A stretch of DNA of 64,000 nucleotides from Lentisphaera marina (GTDB lineage: Bacteria > Verrucomicrobiota > Lentisphaeria > Lentisphaerales > Lentisphaeraceae), in the NCBI RefSeq assembly GCF_028745505.1, contig NZ_JAQZZL010000002.1, positions 496,001-560,000 of the forward strand, in the 5' to 3' direction. Position numbers and translations under genes: made by a program. Every line of letters starts with the position of its first letter. Positions within the stretch are counted from its first letter, which is position 1. A model generated the notes under the pieces. That model made no database searches and had not been told where the DNA came from. It saw only the letters and a program-made list of their open reading frames with translations. Shown here piece by piece: positions 1 through 8,197 of the stretch.

Positions 1-10
1 GTTTGGGCAT
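1..10 (-). CDS. rpmI: 50S ribosomal protein L35, first codons only
   Basis: The complementary strand reads ATG CCC AAA (Met-Pro-Lys) running off the left edge, preceded by a GGAGA ribosome binding site. L35 normally starts Met-Pro-Lys and rpmI normally follows infC, which lies directly upstream in this orientation. Only three codons are visible, so the call rests mainly on gene order. Confidence 0.6.
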
Positions 11-140
11 CGTTTTCTCCTTGATATTAGAGTTGTACGTAAAATGGCTGATACGGCAGATGCCAGCCGTATGCAGACCGAAAAATTGAGCGGTAAAATA
101 GTGTGGAATTATTTATCCACAAGCAATTATTTTTAAATAA

Positions 141-665
141 TTAAGCTTTTTTTGTACCTGGGGATAATTGCATGGACATATTACGTCCCATGAGCTTTGG
201 TTTAGCCTCAATACTCACTGTTTCACCAAGAGTTTCGATGATTCTTTCCATGAGTGCATCACCGAGTTCTGGGTGAGCCATTTCACGGGCGCGAAACTGT
301 AGAGTGATCTTGAGTTTATAGCCTTTAGCGATGAATTCGCTAGCGTGCTTAAGTTTAGTCTGGAAATCGTGGTCGTGAATATTGACGTGAAATTTAAGTT
401 CTTTAACCTGATTGTTATTCATTTGCTTTTTACGAGCATCTTTCTGTTGCTTCTTTTTTTCGTAAATGAATTTACCATAGTCCATAATACGGACAACAGG
501 TGGTTTAGCATCAGGGGCTAATTCAACAAGGTCAAGACCTTCTGAATTTGCATTAGTGACTGCTACAGAAAAAGGAACAATAGCAATTTCTTGGCCTTTG
601 CTATCGAGTAGGCGAACTTCTTTGCCAGATAATGAGTCAGAGCCCGGCGAGTTAATTAAACGCAA
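141..665 (-). CDS. infC: Translation initiation factor IF-3
   Basis: IF-3 binds the 30S subunit, keeps it apart from 50S and checks start-codon pairing. The 174-residue product has the usual length. The N-domain is residues 1-60, the linker around residues 60-78 carries the typical RIMDYGKF stretch followed by lysines, and the C-domain (from about residue 85) contains LKFHVNIHDHDF. The start is TTG, about 10 bases after GGAG; no in-frame ATG fits better. Known infC genes often use a rare start that IF-3 itself discriminates against, so the TTG is compatible with autoregulation. rpmI follows downstream, the standard order. The gene lies 99 bases downstream of ccsBA on the same strand. Confidence 0.93.
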   Translation of the reverse strand: MRLINSPGSDSLSGKEVRLLDSKGQEIAIVPFSVAVTNANSEGLDLVELAPDAKPPVVRIMDYGKFIYEKKKQQKDARKKQMNNNQVKELKFHVNIHDHDFQTKLKHASEFIAKGYKLKITLQFRAREMAHPELGDALMERIIETLGETVSIEAKPKLMGRNMSMQLSPGTKKA

Positions 666-764
666 TTAGATATATCTCCAGTTTTTTAAAAATGTGTTTT
701 CTAAAGTTACTCAAGACAAAAACTTGTCAAAGTTATTGGAGCTCAATCACCTTAAAAAAGTAAG

Positions 765-3700
765 TTATTTTGATTTAGAGGCTTTTTTACCCTTGTTCCA
801 TTGGAAAAATGGCAATAAACCGATGAGGCTAAGGCCGGTAAAGATAATGACGGCAAGCATGACGTAGAAAGCAGCTTGGCTAGTGAAGCCATAACTATGC
901 AAGCCAATCGAGAGTTGGTTAACACCAAACCACGACCATGTCGTGACCGAACCACCAAAAATTGAGAGAAGGGCGATACCGCGCGATCTAGCAATGCCAG
1001 CCATTTTAGCGTGTAAGATAATGGCGCACCAAATAACGATGAGTAAAGCGCCATTTTCTTTCGGGTCCCAGCCCCAGAAGCGACCCCATGAGTCATCGGC
1101 CCAAAGTCCACCAAGAATCGTTCCGATGAAGCTAAAGAAGATGGCAAAAGCAATCGTTCCGTAAATAGTCGAGTTGAGGATTTTGAAGAGTTCTTTATTA
1201 TCTTTCTCAGCTTTAAAGAGTGAGTACACGAGTGAGAGGATCCCCGCCATAGCCGCAATATAAGTGGCGGCATAGCCCATGTTGATAGTGATAACGTGGG
1301 TCATGAGGAAGAATTTAGTATCGAGAACGGCTTGCATCATTTGCATAGTATCACCGTCGAGGGAGAGTTTGTCAGCAATGTTCAAGGTGATAAAACCACA
1401 AACGGCCGCAATGATGTTACCAATACCTCGTTTGAAGAGAGCTTCAATGATGAGCGCGGAGACGACAATCATCCAGCCAATGAAAATGGCAGTTGAGTAG
1501 AGGTTGGTAATCGGCGGATAGTCAGAGATGTAAACGCGGGCAACAAGTCCCCAAGTGTGTAGGACTGCAAGTACAGTTAAGAAATGGAGGTTGCAGCGGT
1601 TGATCCAAGGTTTGCGGAAGAGCCAAGAGAAGGCACAAAGGATGAAAGCAAGCCCATACCAATGGTAGAGACCAAAGGGATTGATTTTGTTGAAAGTGAT
1701 TTCAAAGTTGGTTTTGCTTTCAGCCGTTTCCCAAACTTGTAATTCCCCTTCGAGGCGGTGCTCTTGCGAACTGAGTTCAGTAAGCTTGGTGCTCTTTTCG
1801 TTTTTGCCCAAGTCTTTATTGGCTTCTGTGGCAATGAATTCTTTCTTGCTTTCTTCGAGTTCTGCCTTAATGGCAGTGAGACGAGTTTGGCGAATTTCTT
1901 TATTGATAGTCAAGAACTTATCAATTGCTTCATTAAATTCTTTATATTTGTCGTCGTAAAAATAGTAAAGAGCAACGGCCAATTGTTCCGTGTTGTCTTT
2001 TAGGCCTTGGCCTAGAGACAAGCTAGAAGAAATAGAGTGAGCTAAAGTATCCCAGTCGTTCTTTTCGCTATTCTTAATGACGAGTGGCGGATTGAATTTT
2101 AGGATGTTTTTATTCATTGCATGGTACTGTGCGATACCTTGTGCGTTGTTCGCAAAACTCGTAGAGAAGGCGTTAGACATGAGGTGGAAGGTTTGAATAC
2201 GGCGTTCAAAATCAACGAGAGCCGTTTGGTAGGAGTCGCGTTCGCCAGCTTTTAAGTTGCGAAGTTTCTCCATGTCGCCTTGGAGATCTTTGATTTTGTC
2301 GGCAAATTCCACAAGTGCATAGCGGAAGCGATGACGATTTTGATCGAGGCCGAGCTTTTCAATGAGCTGAGGGTGAGTAATGCGGAAAACGCGGTGTTCG
2401 TAAGCAGCGGGTTTTGCCGAAATAACTTCAAAGAAGAATTGTGCAGGAGGGCGCTTTTCAAAGACTTTGTCTTTTTCCTCGACTTCTTTGTCGCCGTCTT
2501 TTACTTCTACTTTGAAAGTTGCGCTCTCACTTAAAAAGACCAAGAAGTTCTGGGCAACAGTGTGGAGTGGTTTAGTTCGGCCTTTGTAGACCATTGGAAT
2601 CGTGGCAGCTTTCTCTAGGTTGAATTCTTTGCTCTCATCAACTTCTTTTGTTTTTGTGCTGCGAGATAAAGCCATGAATAAACCTAGGATCAAGAGACCT
2701 GAGATGGCAAATTGCCAGGCTTTGAAACCAGTTGGTGCAGATTCACGATTGAAAAAGTTTTTCATGAACTTCACGAGGATGAGCAAGAAGTGAATCATCA
2801 TGCCCCATGCCGCCATGGTGCAAGAGATGTAGGGGAGCATCCAGCCGCTGTTGCGAACAACTTGAAGGACCGTGGTAGATTCGTCTTGACTAAAACTCTG
2901 TTGATAGAAAGTTTTGCCATCGAAACGAAGGGGGTTGTTCATCCAGATTTTAACTTCGCGGTCAATGTTGTTTTCAGGATCTTCAAGGCGGATTAAGCTG
3001 GAGTAGTTACGCGGCGTATTAGTTCCCATGTAGCGATCGAAACTAAAATCAATGAGGCTGATTTTCGCAGTGTTCTCACTATTACCTTTCAAGTAAGAGC
3101 GTTTGTTTCGAAGCATGAGGCGGTATTTTTTGCCATTGACTTCCATTTCTTCAAAACGATTCGGAAGATTGCGGCTAGTGAAGTTGGCGTAAAAATAAAG
3201 TGAGAAAGCGCGTGTGCCTAAATCTTTACCATCACGTGAAGTGAATTTAAAGAGGCCGGCGGGTACGTCTTTTGAGCTTCCTAGGCCATCGCTAACTTCA
3301 CTTTCGTAGATGTGATGAGTCAGGCCGTTACCAGCTGTGGCACCTTCTGTTGGTGCAGGTTGGGTACTCATTTCTGAGTTTTTAAAGAATTTGATAGTCT
3401 CAATAGTGAAAGGTAATGATTCGTGATCAATGACATCGCCTGCAGAATTGAACATTGACATGGGGATAGCAGTGGTCTGATTATCGTCGCCTTCAAGCTT
3501 TTCGATGACGGCGAGTTCGTAGTGAATGTTATTGTCGAGGTAAGAAGTGCTTTGGCCCTCTGGGATGACCATAGTAGATTCTACAGCATCAATCTTAGTG
3601 ACTAGCTCTGCAATGAGTAGGAGGAATACTGAAAAGTGGATCAGGACAACAGCAGCTTTTTTCTGACCATAAAGAAACCAACAGGCCACATACATGAAGA

Positions 3701-4160
3701 TGGAGGGAATAAGGCCTTGTGCTAAGCGATAGACGACTCGCATATAGGCGGCACCAACAGTTGAGGAAACTTCTTCGTGGAAATAACCTTTAACAATGGC
3801 GAGAGTGAAGAGCAATGAAATGACCGTAAAAACGGCGCCAATAGCGAGGTGCTTTTTATTCTTCACAAGTTTAAAGCGTACTAGGTAAGCTGAACTCAAG
3901 TTGATAAATAAGCCGGCCCCAATAAGGAAGCCACCAGGCATGTAGATGTAAGCTTTACTGAGGAAGCCGATATCCCAAGCACGAGGAAAAAAGAGTTTGA
4001 GTTCAATTTTGGTGATGTAGGAACGGAAGATTTCGTCTACGACGGTCCAGATTCCAGCGTCCATTTGAGCGAGCGTTCCCGCGAGTACGAGGAACATGGA
4101 GAGGGAAAAGAGCGTTATAGTGAATTTTAGTGACGCTAGAGTCTTAAAAAGTTTTTCCAT
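765..4160 (-). CDS. ccsBA: Fused cytochrome c biogenesis protein CcsB-CcsA (ResB-ResC)
   Basis: This is the system II cytochrome c synthase, which exports and attaches heme to apocytochrome c at the outer face of the inner membrane. The 1131-residue protein is a natural fusion. The N-terminal ResB-like half has membrane segments near residues 10-30, 75-95, 105-125 and 150-190, then a large periplasmic domain. After further membrane helices near 445-465 and 485-505 there is a second long soluble, partly helical charged stretch (about 510-830). The C-terminal CcsA half has the tryptophan-rich WWD signature near residues 1021-1041 (WGRFWGWDPKENG) and conserved histidines in neighbouring helices. 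The start codon shares one base with the stop of the upstream secreted-protein gene, so the two are translationally coupled. Fused CcsBA is known from several phyla, so it is only weakly taxonomic. Confidence 0.9.
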   Translation of the reverse strand: MEKLFKTLASLKFTITLFSLSMFLVLAGTLAQMDAGIWTVVDEIFRSYITKIELKLFFPRAWDIGFLSKAYIYMPGGFLIGAGLFINLSSAYLVRFKLVKNKKHLAIGAVFTVISLLFTLAIVKGYFHEEVSSTVGAAYMRVVYRLAQGLIPSIFMYVACWFLYGQKKAAVVLIHFSVFLLLIAELVTKIDAVESTMVIPEGQSTSYLDNNIHYELAVIEKLEGDDNQTTAIPMSMFNSAGDVIDHESLPFTIETIKFFKNSEMSTQPAPTEGATAGNGLTHHIYESEVSDGLGSSKDVPAGLFKFTSRDGKDLGTRAFSLYFYANFTSRNLPNRFEEMEVNGKKYRLMLRNKRSYLKGNSENTAKISLIDFSFDRYMGTNTPRNYSSLIRLEDPENNIDREVKIWMNNPLRFDGKTFYQQSFSQDESTTVLQVVRNSGWMLPYISCTMAAWGMMIHFLLILVKFMKNFFNRESAPTGFKAWQFAISGLLILGLFMALSRSTKTKEVDESKEFNLEKAATIPMVYKGRTKPLHTVAQNFLVFLSESATFKVEVKDGDKEVEEKDKVFEKRPPAQFFFEVISAKPAAYEHRVFRITHPQLIEKLGLDQNRHRFRYALVEFADKIKDLQGDMEKLRNLKAGERDSYQTALVDFERRIQTFHLMSNAFSTSFANNAQGIAQYHAMNKNILKFNPPLVIKNSEKNDWDTLAHSISSSLSLGQGLKDNTEQLAVALYYFYDDKYKEFNEAIDKFLTINKEIRQTRLTAIKAELEESKKEFIATEANKDLGKNEKSTKLTELSSQEHRLEGELQVWETAESKTNFEITFNKINPFGLYHWYGLAFILCAFSWLFRKPWINRCNLHFLTVLAVLHTWGLVARVYISDYPPITNLYSTAIFIGWMIVVSALIIEALFKRGIGNIIAAVCGFITLNIADKLSLDGDTMQMMQAVLDTKFFLMTHVITINMGYAATYIAAMAGILSLVYSLFKAEKDNKELFKILNSTIYGTIAFAIFFSFIGTILGGLWADDSWGRFWGWDPKENGALLIVIWCAIILHAKMAGIARSRGIALLSIFGGSVTTWSWFGVNQLSIGLHSYGFTSQAAFYVMLAVIIFTGLSLIGLLPFFQWNKGKKASKSK

Positions 4161-5686
4161 TATTTGAACCTCGCACTAGTAATTAGATTTTTAAATTCAA
4201 TTAGAGCTTGCTCAGCTTCTGCGGCAGGCCCTTGGAGCTTGAAAAAGATTTTGCTCGTACCTTGAAAGGAAGCGGAGATGAGGATGTCTTTGTCATTGCT
4301 GATTTTAATTAAGTCGAGTTCTTTGTCGTCAGCACTCTTGATTTTTTCTATATAATCAGAAGGGTTTTTACCTTTAAGTCCCATTTGATCAAACCACATG
4401 TTATAAACTTGTTTCATGGGCATGGGACCTTGCATTTGAGTTATGCTCAGCTCGTATGAGCTATCGGCAATTTTTAATTGGTACTTACCCAGAGACATGG
4501 CATTTTGTTTGTCAGTTTGTGTCCATTTATCATTGGGCTTTAGATCTAAACTCTCCAGTTTTTTATCGCCATGTGGATTTGCAGGTTTTTCTTCTGTTGT
4601 GCTTGGAGCTTCTGTAGGGGCGGGTTTTGCGTCATTAATTAATTTGACGATGTGGATGCTATTGCCGTGAATATTGAAACTCTTGATTTCATTTTCTTGC
4701 TTAGTCGCTGAGCTTAAACCGATTTGACCTTTCCAGCGATTGACATTGGCTTCAATATTTTGTTTAGGTCCAAGTTTAATAAGGCTGATGTCAACTTCTC
4801 CAGTTTTATAGGAAGCAATGCGCATACTGGAAGAAGAGGGGACTTCTTTCCAGTCACTTGGGACGGGATATTGAAGTTTGCCAGATTCATCAAAGCTATG
4901 GGAGCTAATAACTGAAATTATGTTGTTGGCTTGGTCGCGGATTTCTTGATCTGGTCCGATGAGTTTTAGGAACCAAGTCGCATCGGGTCTTTCGATGATA
5001 GCCGCCATGATTGCATTGGCATTGGCAGAAACGCTAGGCATAGCGCCTGATGCAAATGGTGCGCTAGCGTGTGGATTTGTGGATGGAGCCGCTTTCTTAC
5101 TAGCAGTAAGGTCTTTACGGTCTTCATTGAAAAGAGTGACTTTGTACCAATTGTCTTTTATTTCACTAAGTTCTTCCTCAGTAGGGTCACCACTTAAACC
5201 AATTTGTTTTTTCCAGCGAACGACATTGGCCTTAAGGTTTTGACCAGCGGGAAGTTTGGAGAAAGAGATGTCGACTCCGCCTGGAGCATCGAAACTCGCA
5301 ACACGCATGGAAGAGGCTTGCTTCTTTGTCCAATCCTTTGGGATATCGTAGTGGAGGTGATCACCATGAGAAAGATCTAAAGTCTTGGCAACCAAGTCAA
5401 GATTATCAACTTGAGCTTTCACAGATTTGTATGGGCCGATGACTTTAACAAACCAAGTGTACTCTTGAGTATTTGCGATGATCGCAATTAATCCACCATT
5501 TTCGTCCTTTGCTTGATTCATCATAAAGGGAGCTCGTGGCGCAGGTTTAGCACTGGCTCCAGGAGTCTCGAGGCTGTGTTCCTTTTCTTTGTAGACGGTA
5601 ATTTGATCTTTTGAAGTGAAAAGTTTTGGAGATATTACGATAAGTAAAACAATGATTGCAGAAAGTGTGTAAATTAAGTTTTTCAT
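4160..5686 (-). CDS. Secreted or membrane-anchored protein with repeated domains, next to ccsBA
   Basis: The function is not recognised. The 508-residue product begins with a single hydrophobic segment (about residues 4-22) that would act as a signal peptide or anchor, so the rest should lie outside the inner membrane. The body holds a domain repeated at about residues 75-200 and 235-365, each starting with a TWF-K-IGP motif and ending with a RWK-QIGLS motif. A diverged third copy (about 395-508) keeps W-DQMGLKG and F-KLQGP. Proline/alanine/serine-rich linkers separate the copies. Its stop overlaps the ccsBA start, which suggests a role in cytochrome c maturation or respiration. That role is inference from position. 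Confidence 0.6.
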   Translation of the reverse strand: MKNLIYTLSAIIVLLIVISPKLFTSKDQITVYKEKEHSLETPGASAKPAPRAPFMMNQAKDENGGLIAIIANTQEYTWFVKVIGPYKSVKAQVDNLDLVAKTLDLSHGDHLHYDIPKDWTKKQASSMRVASFDAPGGVDISFSKLPAGQNLKANVVRWKKQIGLSGDPTEEELSEIKDNWYKVTLFNEDRKDLTASKKAAPSTNPHASAPFASGAMPSVSANANAIMAAIIERPDATWFLKLIGPDQEIRDQANNIISVISSHSFDESGKLQYPVPSDWKEVPSSSSMRIASYKTGEVDISLIKLGPKQNIEANVNRWKGQIGLSSATKQENEIKSFNIHGNSIHIVKLINDAKPAPTEAPSTTEEKPANPHGDKKLESLDLKPNDKWTQTDKQNAMSLGKYQLKIADSSYELSITQMQGPMPMKQVYNMWFDQMGLKGKNPSDYIEKIKSADDKELDLIKISNDKDILISASFQGTSKIFFKLQGPAAEAEQALIEFKNLITSARFK

Positions 5687-5766
5687 AAAAATTCAGGTAT
5701 TTTAAATTAATTCAATGCCCCTATAGTACTCGAATCACCCCTAAATCCAAAAGAGATTGAAAACTT

Positions 5767-5940
5767 ATGTTTAAAAAAAAGGACGAAAAGTCTGGTGTGG
5801 ATATGTCTGACGTCATAAATCACAAAAAAAGTCTTCTCCCTGAGCATCGAGAGAGACCATGGGTGGTTCAGTGGGTTTATTTCACAGTGTTCTTTCTTTT
5901 TTTGCTGATGATCTATACAGTTGTGAACTTTTATAACTGA
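5767..5940 (+). CDS. Small single-pass membrane protein, 57 residues
   Basis: This short ORF is divergent from the ccsBA pair. It starts MFKKKDEKSG, has a charged N-terminal half (about residues 1-35) and a hydrophobic stretch of aromatic and aliphatic residues (about 36-56), and ends directly after it in NFYN. This gives a positive-inside cytoplasmic tail and one helix. It is preceded by an AGAGA-like sequence about 8 bases upstream. The coding character (continuous frame, plausible topology) supports a real gene, but I do not recognise a family. A link to respiration through the divergent ccsBA operon is only positional. Confidence 0.5.
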   Translation: MFKKKDEKSGVDMSDVINHKKSLLPEHRERPWVVQWVYFTVFFLFLLMIYTVVNFYN

Positions 5941-6017
5941 TACTCAGTTTATCTTGAATACGACGAGTAACAAAGTTGTTCTTCGTGCTCTAGTTTATTA
6001 TCGATGATTCAGCTCGA

Positions 6018-6046
6018 TTGCTTTGAGTCCCGAAGTGTTCTATATT
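6018..6046 (+). promoter_or_regulatory. Putative sigma-70 promoter for the Y1 transposase gene
   Basis: A TTGCTT hexamer and a TATATT hexamer are separated by 17 bases and end 26 bases before the preferred ATG at 6073. The match is good at -10 and moderate at -35. Confidence 0.4.
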
Positions 6047-6072
6047 CTTTGTACACTGGAAAGGAGAAAGTT

Positions 6073-7026
6073 ATGGCTCATAATCGTATTAAGGAAAGTT
6101 GTTCGGATCAGGCAGTTTATTATCTTGTGACTAATCGCATTGCTGGTGGTCGCATGTTATTTCGGGATCAGGAAAAGTATAAGCTCAAGGAGCTACTTTT
6201 TGCGGGCTCTGCAAAGCTCAGTTATCAGGTAATTGATTATGTCTTTATGGATAATCATTTTCATCTTTTGATTAAGATTCCACCCAATTCTGAGATGGAT
6301 GATTTAGAATTATTACAGCGTTATCGGCTTTATAAGCATAACGAAGAAATCGAGTTTATGAATTCTGCTCAGAGGGATGATTTCAGGGAGAAAATTCACG
6401 ATATTTCTTTTGTGATTGGAAATTTTGAGCAAAGATTTGTTCAATGGTTTAACCGAGAGCATTCATCTTGGGGACGTTTATTTGGTCAAAGGTTTGACTC
6501 GGAAATGATTGAGGTTTCGGCTCAGTCAGATTCACTGCTTCGGGTCATGGCTTATATCTCTTTGAATCCAGTTCGTGCTGGAATTGTCAGAGATCCCCAA
6601 AATTTCTTTTTCTGTGGTTATGCTGATCGTCTCGCTGGTGGTTCAGTTGGGAATTCAGATCACGGCTTCTTTGATCTCTTTTGTCGTAACATCGAGGCGG
6701 AAGACGCTAGAGACAAACAAAGGCATTTTAGGGAGGTTTTTAGAGCTTATATGCTTGGCTTACGTCGTTATAAGAATGCTGATTCGCAAACTTTAGCCGA
6801 ATTCTTCAGGGAAGTGAATTTATCTGAGGAGTTGGCCTGGGACGATCTCTTTATTCACAAGTGTCGATTCTTCACTAAATGTCTCGTCATTGGCTCTGAG
6901 GCCTTCGTTAGGGAGAAACTCTCCAAGTTCTCAGCTAAGATGAAATGGAAGAGAATTCATGAGCCTTATACTGAATCTGAGTGGAATGATATTTATTCCC
7001 TCAAGCCTCGAAGGAAATCGGGCTGA
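6073..7026 (+). CDS. REP-associated Y1 (HUH) transposase
   Basis: Single-strand transposase of the IS200/IS605-related Y1 superfamily, of the REP-associated (RAYT) type, which acts on short hairpin repeats rather than on a classical IS. From the preferred ATG at 6073 (GGAGAA just upstream) it is 317 residues; the frame is open further upstream, but the extra 23 residues have no ribosome binding site. The HUH motif is H62-F-H64 in DNHFHLLIKIP. The probable catalytic tyrosine is Y161 in AYISLNPVRAG, the usual spacing and context. The C-terminal 110 residues are an extra domain common in RAYTs. No classical terminal repeats are obvious, but a set of short tandem repeats lies about 230 bases downstream and could be linked to it. 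Confidence 0.85.
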   Translation: MAHNRIKESCSDQAVYYLVTNRIAGGRMLFRDQEKYKLKELLFAGSAKLSYQVIDYVFMDNHFHLLIKIPPNSEMDDLELLQRYRLYKHNEEIEFMNSAQRDDFREKIHDISFVIGNFEQRFVQWFNREHSSWGRLFGQRFDSEMIEVSAQSDSLLRVMAYISLNPVRAGIVRDPQNFFFCGYADRLAGGSVGNSDHGFFDLFCRNIEAEDARDKQRHFREVFRAYMLGLRRYKNADSQTLAEFFREVNLSEELAWDDLFIHKCRFFTKCLVIGSEAFVREKLSKFSAKMKWKRIHEPYTESEWNDIYSLKPRRKSG

Positions 7027-7056
7027 ATTTAGCCCTCAAATTACCCCCAATACATT

Positions 7057-7104
7057 CGACTTAATCAGGACGACTTTTAAACCGTCTTGATTGAGTCGTT
7101 TTTC
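7057..7104 (+). terminator. Rho-independent terminator after the Y1 transposase
   Basis: A 16-base stem (7057-7072 with 7083-7098, two G-T type pairs) around a 10-base loop is followed by a run of T at 7099-7103. It lies 30 bases after the transposase stop codon. Confidence 0.7.
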
Positions 7105-7256
7105 TTTTAGCTGCATTTGTACGACTTCGGTTAAGAACTCAGTCTGATTTTTTGATCCATCAGCGACTAAAAGAAAAAATCGGAAATTTGCATCAGATTT
7201 GACCCCCTAAACACAGAAAAAGAACCCCCATTTGAGACTCTTTTCGATCAGCCCTT

Positions 7257-7332
7257 TTCTAAGGCCTGTCCTTTGATTTTCTTTCTAAGGCCTGTCCTTT
7301 GATTTTCTTCTAAGGCCTGTCCTTTGATTTTC
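7257..7332. repeat. Three tandem copies of a 25-bp repeat
   Basis: Copies at 7257-7281, 7283-7307 and 7308-7332 are identical over 25 bases and share the core AAGGCCTGTCCTTTG, with one extra T between the first two. Each core contains AAGG and CCTT arms around five bases, so each could fold into a small hairpin. They lie downstream of a REP-associated transposase and may be its substrate or a remnant of a REP-like array. There are no spacers, so this is not a CRISPR array. Confidence 0.8.
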
Positions 7333-7600
7333 GTAATCCCTGTAGTGAGTGTGGTAAAGACCTGTGAATGGGTCTTTGTACATGCCGGTCCAGCCGAAGT
7401 GCCATGTTTTTTAAATTTACCTAGGTGGAGGAGGGGGCGAAGATCATACGGAGGTTGGAAGGGTAGATATATGGACGCTTTATGCCCTCCGTGTGGTGAG
7501 TTTAAGATAGAGTCTTTAGCGATCAAGGCAAATGATTGTCTTTGTGTTTTGATGGAGGGATTAAGGTGCGTGTATTTTAATTTTTTTATGACGAGTTTGA
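7333..7600. other. Non-coding stretch with a purine-rich block, no gene seen
   Basis: No convincing coding frame is present. The part around 7425-7475 is strongly purine-rich on the plus strand (GGAGGAGGGGG, then GGAGGTTGGAAGGG). The block together with the adjacent tandem repeats could be a dispersed genomic repeat, which cannot be judged from one window. Confidence 0.3.
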
Positions 7601-7619
7601 TATAAATAAGACAATTATT

Positions 7620-7678
7620 CCCGTATTTATAATGGGTGCTTGAAAAGTGCTCTGACTTGAGCTTATTTTAAATACGGG
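7620..7678. promoter_or_regulatory. Inverted repeat upstream of the Rrf2/SUF operon
   Basis: Arms CCCGTATTTATAA (7620-7632) and TTTTAAATACGGG (7666-7678) pair with one mismatch across 33 bases. The element is 20-78 bases upstream of the candidate SUF promoter. It could be an operator for the Rrf2 regulator encoded just downstream or a transcript hairpin; the sequence does not decide. Confidence 0.4.
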
Positions 7679-7697
7679 TAAAAAAAACGTATTTGTA

Positions 7698-7725
7698 TTG
7701 ACAGTGCAAATTTTAGTGATAGATA
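7698..7725 (+). promoter_or_regulatory. Putative promoter of the SUF operon
   Basis: A perfect TTGACA (7698-7703) is followed after 16 bases by a weak TAGATA (7720-7725), 28 bases before the regulator start. A strong -35 with a poor -10 is a usual arrangement for a regulated promoter. Confidence 0.45.
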
Positions 7726-7753
7726 TGCGGGCATAAATATAAATGGATTTTCT

Positions 7754-8197
7754 ATGTTTAAATTGAACAAAAAAGTGGAATATGCAATTATTGCTCTTCA
7801 GCACATGCAAAATGTGAATGAAGGCGAGATGAGTACCGTGAAAGAAATATGCGAACTGTATGGTGCGCCCTTTGACGTGACTTCACGAGCTATGCAAAAA
7901 ATGGCTTCTGCAGGAATTTTAAAGTCGATTAAAGGAGCTCATGGTGGCTACTTAATTCAAGAAGACCTAAGTGAACTCAAACTCTTAGACTTAATTGAAT
8001 CGATTTCGGGAGATATTTCTTTGGCAAATTGCGTCATTGATGCATGTAAATGCGATATGATCTCTTCCTGTAACATAGTGGATCCCATTACTAGGCTCAA
8101 TGAGCTATTAAGAAAATTTTTCGCTGACATGACGGTCTTGGAACTTCTACAAGGTCGTGAAACTCAGCCCCAAATCAAGGAATTATGTCATGAGTGA
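7754..8197 (+). CDS. Rrf2-family iron-sulfur-sensing regulator (IscR/SufR-like)
   Basis: A 147-residue winged-helix regulator, the usual Rrf2 length. The N-terminal 70 residues form the DNA-binding part, with the family's [13 protein letters not shown] wing. Four cysteines at 93, 98, 100 and 106 sit in the loop where Rrf2 proteins such as IscR bind an Fe-S cluster. As the first gene of the SUF operon it most likely represses the operon when clusters are sufficient. Its stop overlaps the sufB start by 8 bases (ATGAGTGA), so the two are translationally coupled. Whether it is closer to IscR or to SufR cannot be told by eye. Confidence 0.88.
   Translation: MFKLNKKVEYAIIALQHMQNVNEGEMSTVKEICELYGAPFDVTSRAMQKMASAGILKSIKGAHGGYLIQEDLSELKLLDLIESISGDISLANCVIDACKCDMISSCNIVDPITRLNELLRKFFADMTVLELLQGRETQPQIKELCHE

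Noticed and set aside
752..1273. A 173-codon minus-strand frame inside ccsBA in another frame
   Set aside because: It overlaps the conserved CcsA domain completely and its product has no sensible features.
7257..7332. CRISPR-like array
   Set aside because: The three 25-bp repeats are directly adjacent, with no spacers, and no cas genes are present.
7248..7526. A 92-codon minus-strand frame across the tandem repeats
   Set aside because: It reads through the 25-bp repeats and the purine-rich block, has no ribosome binding site and no recognisable fold; the sequence is better described as non-coding repeat.
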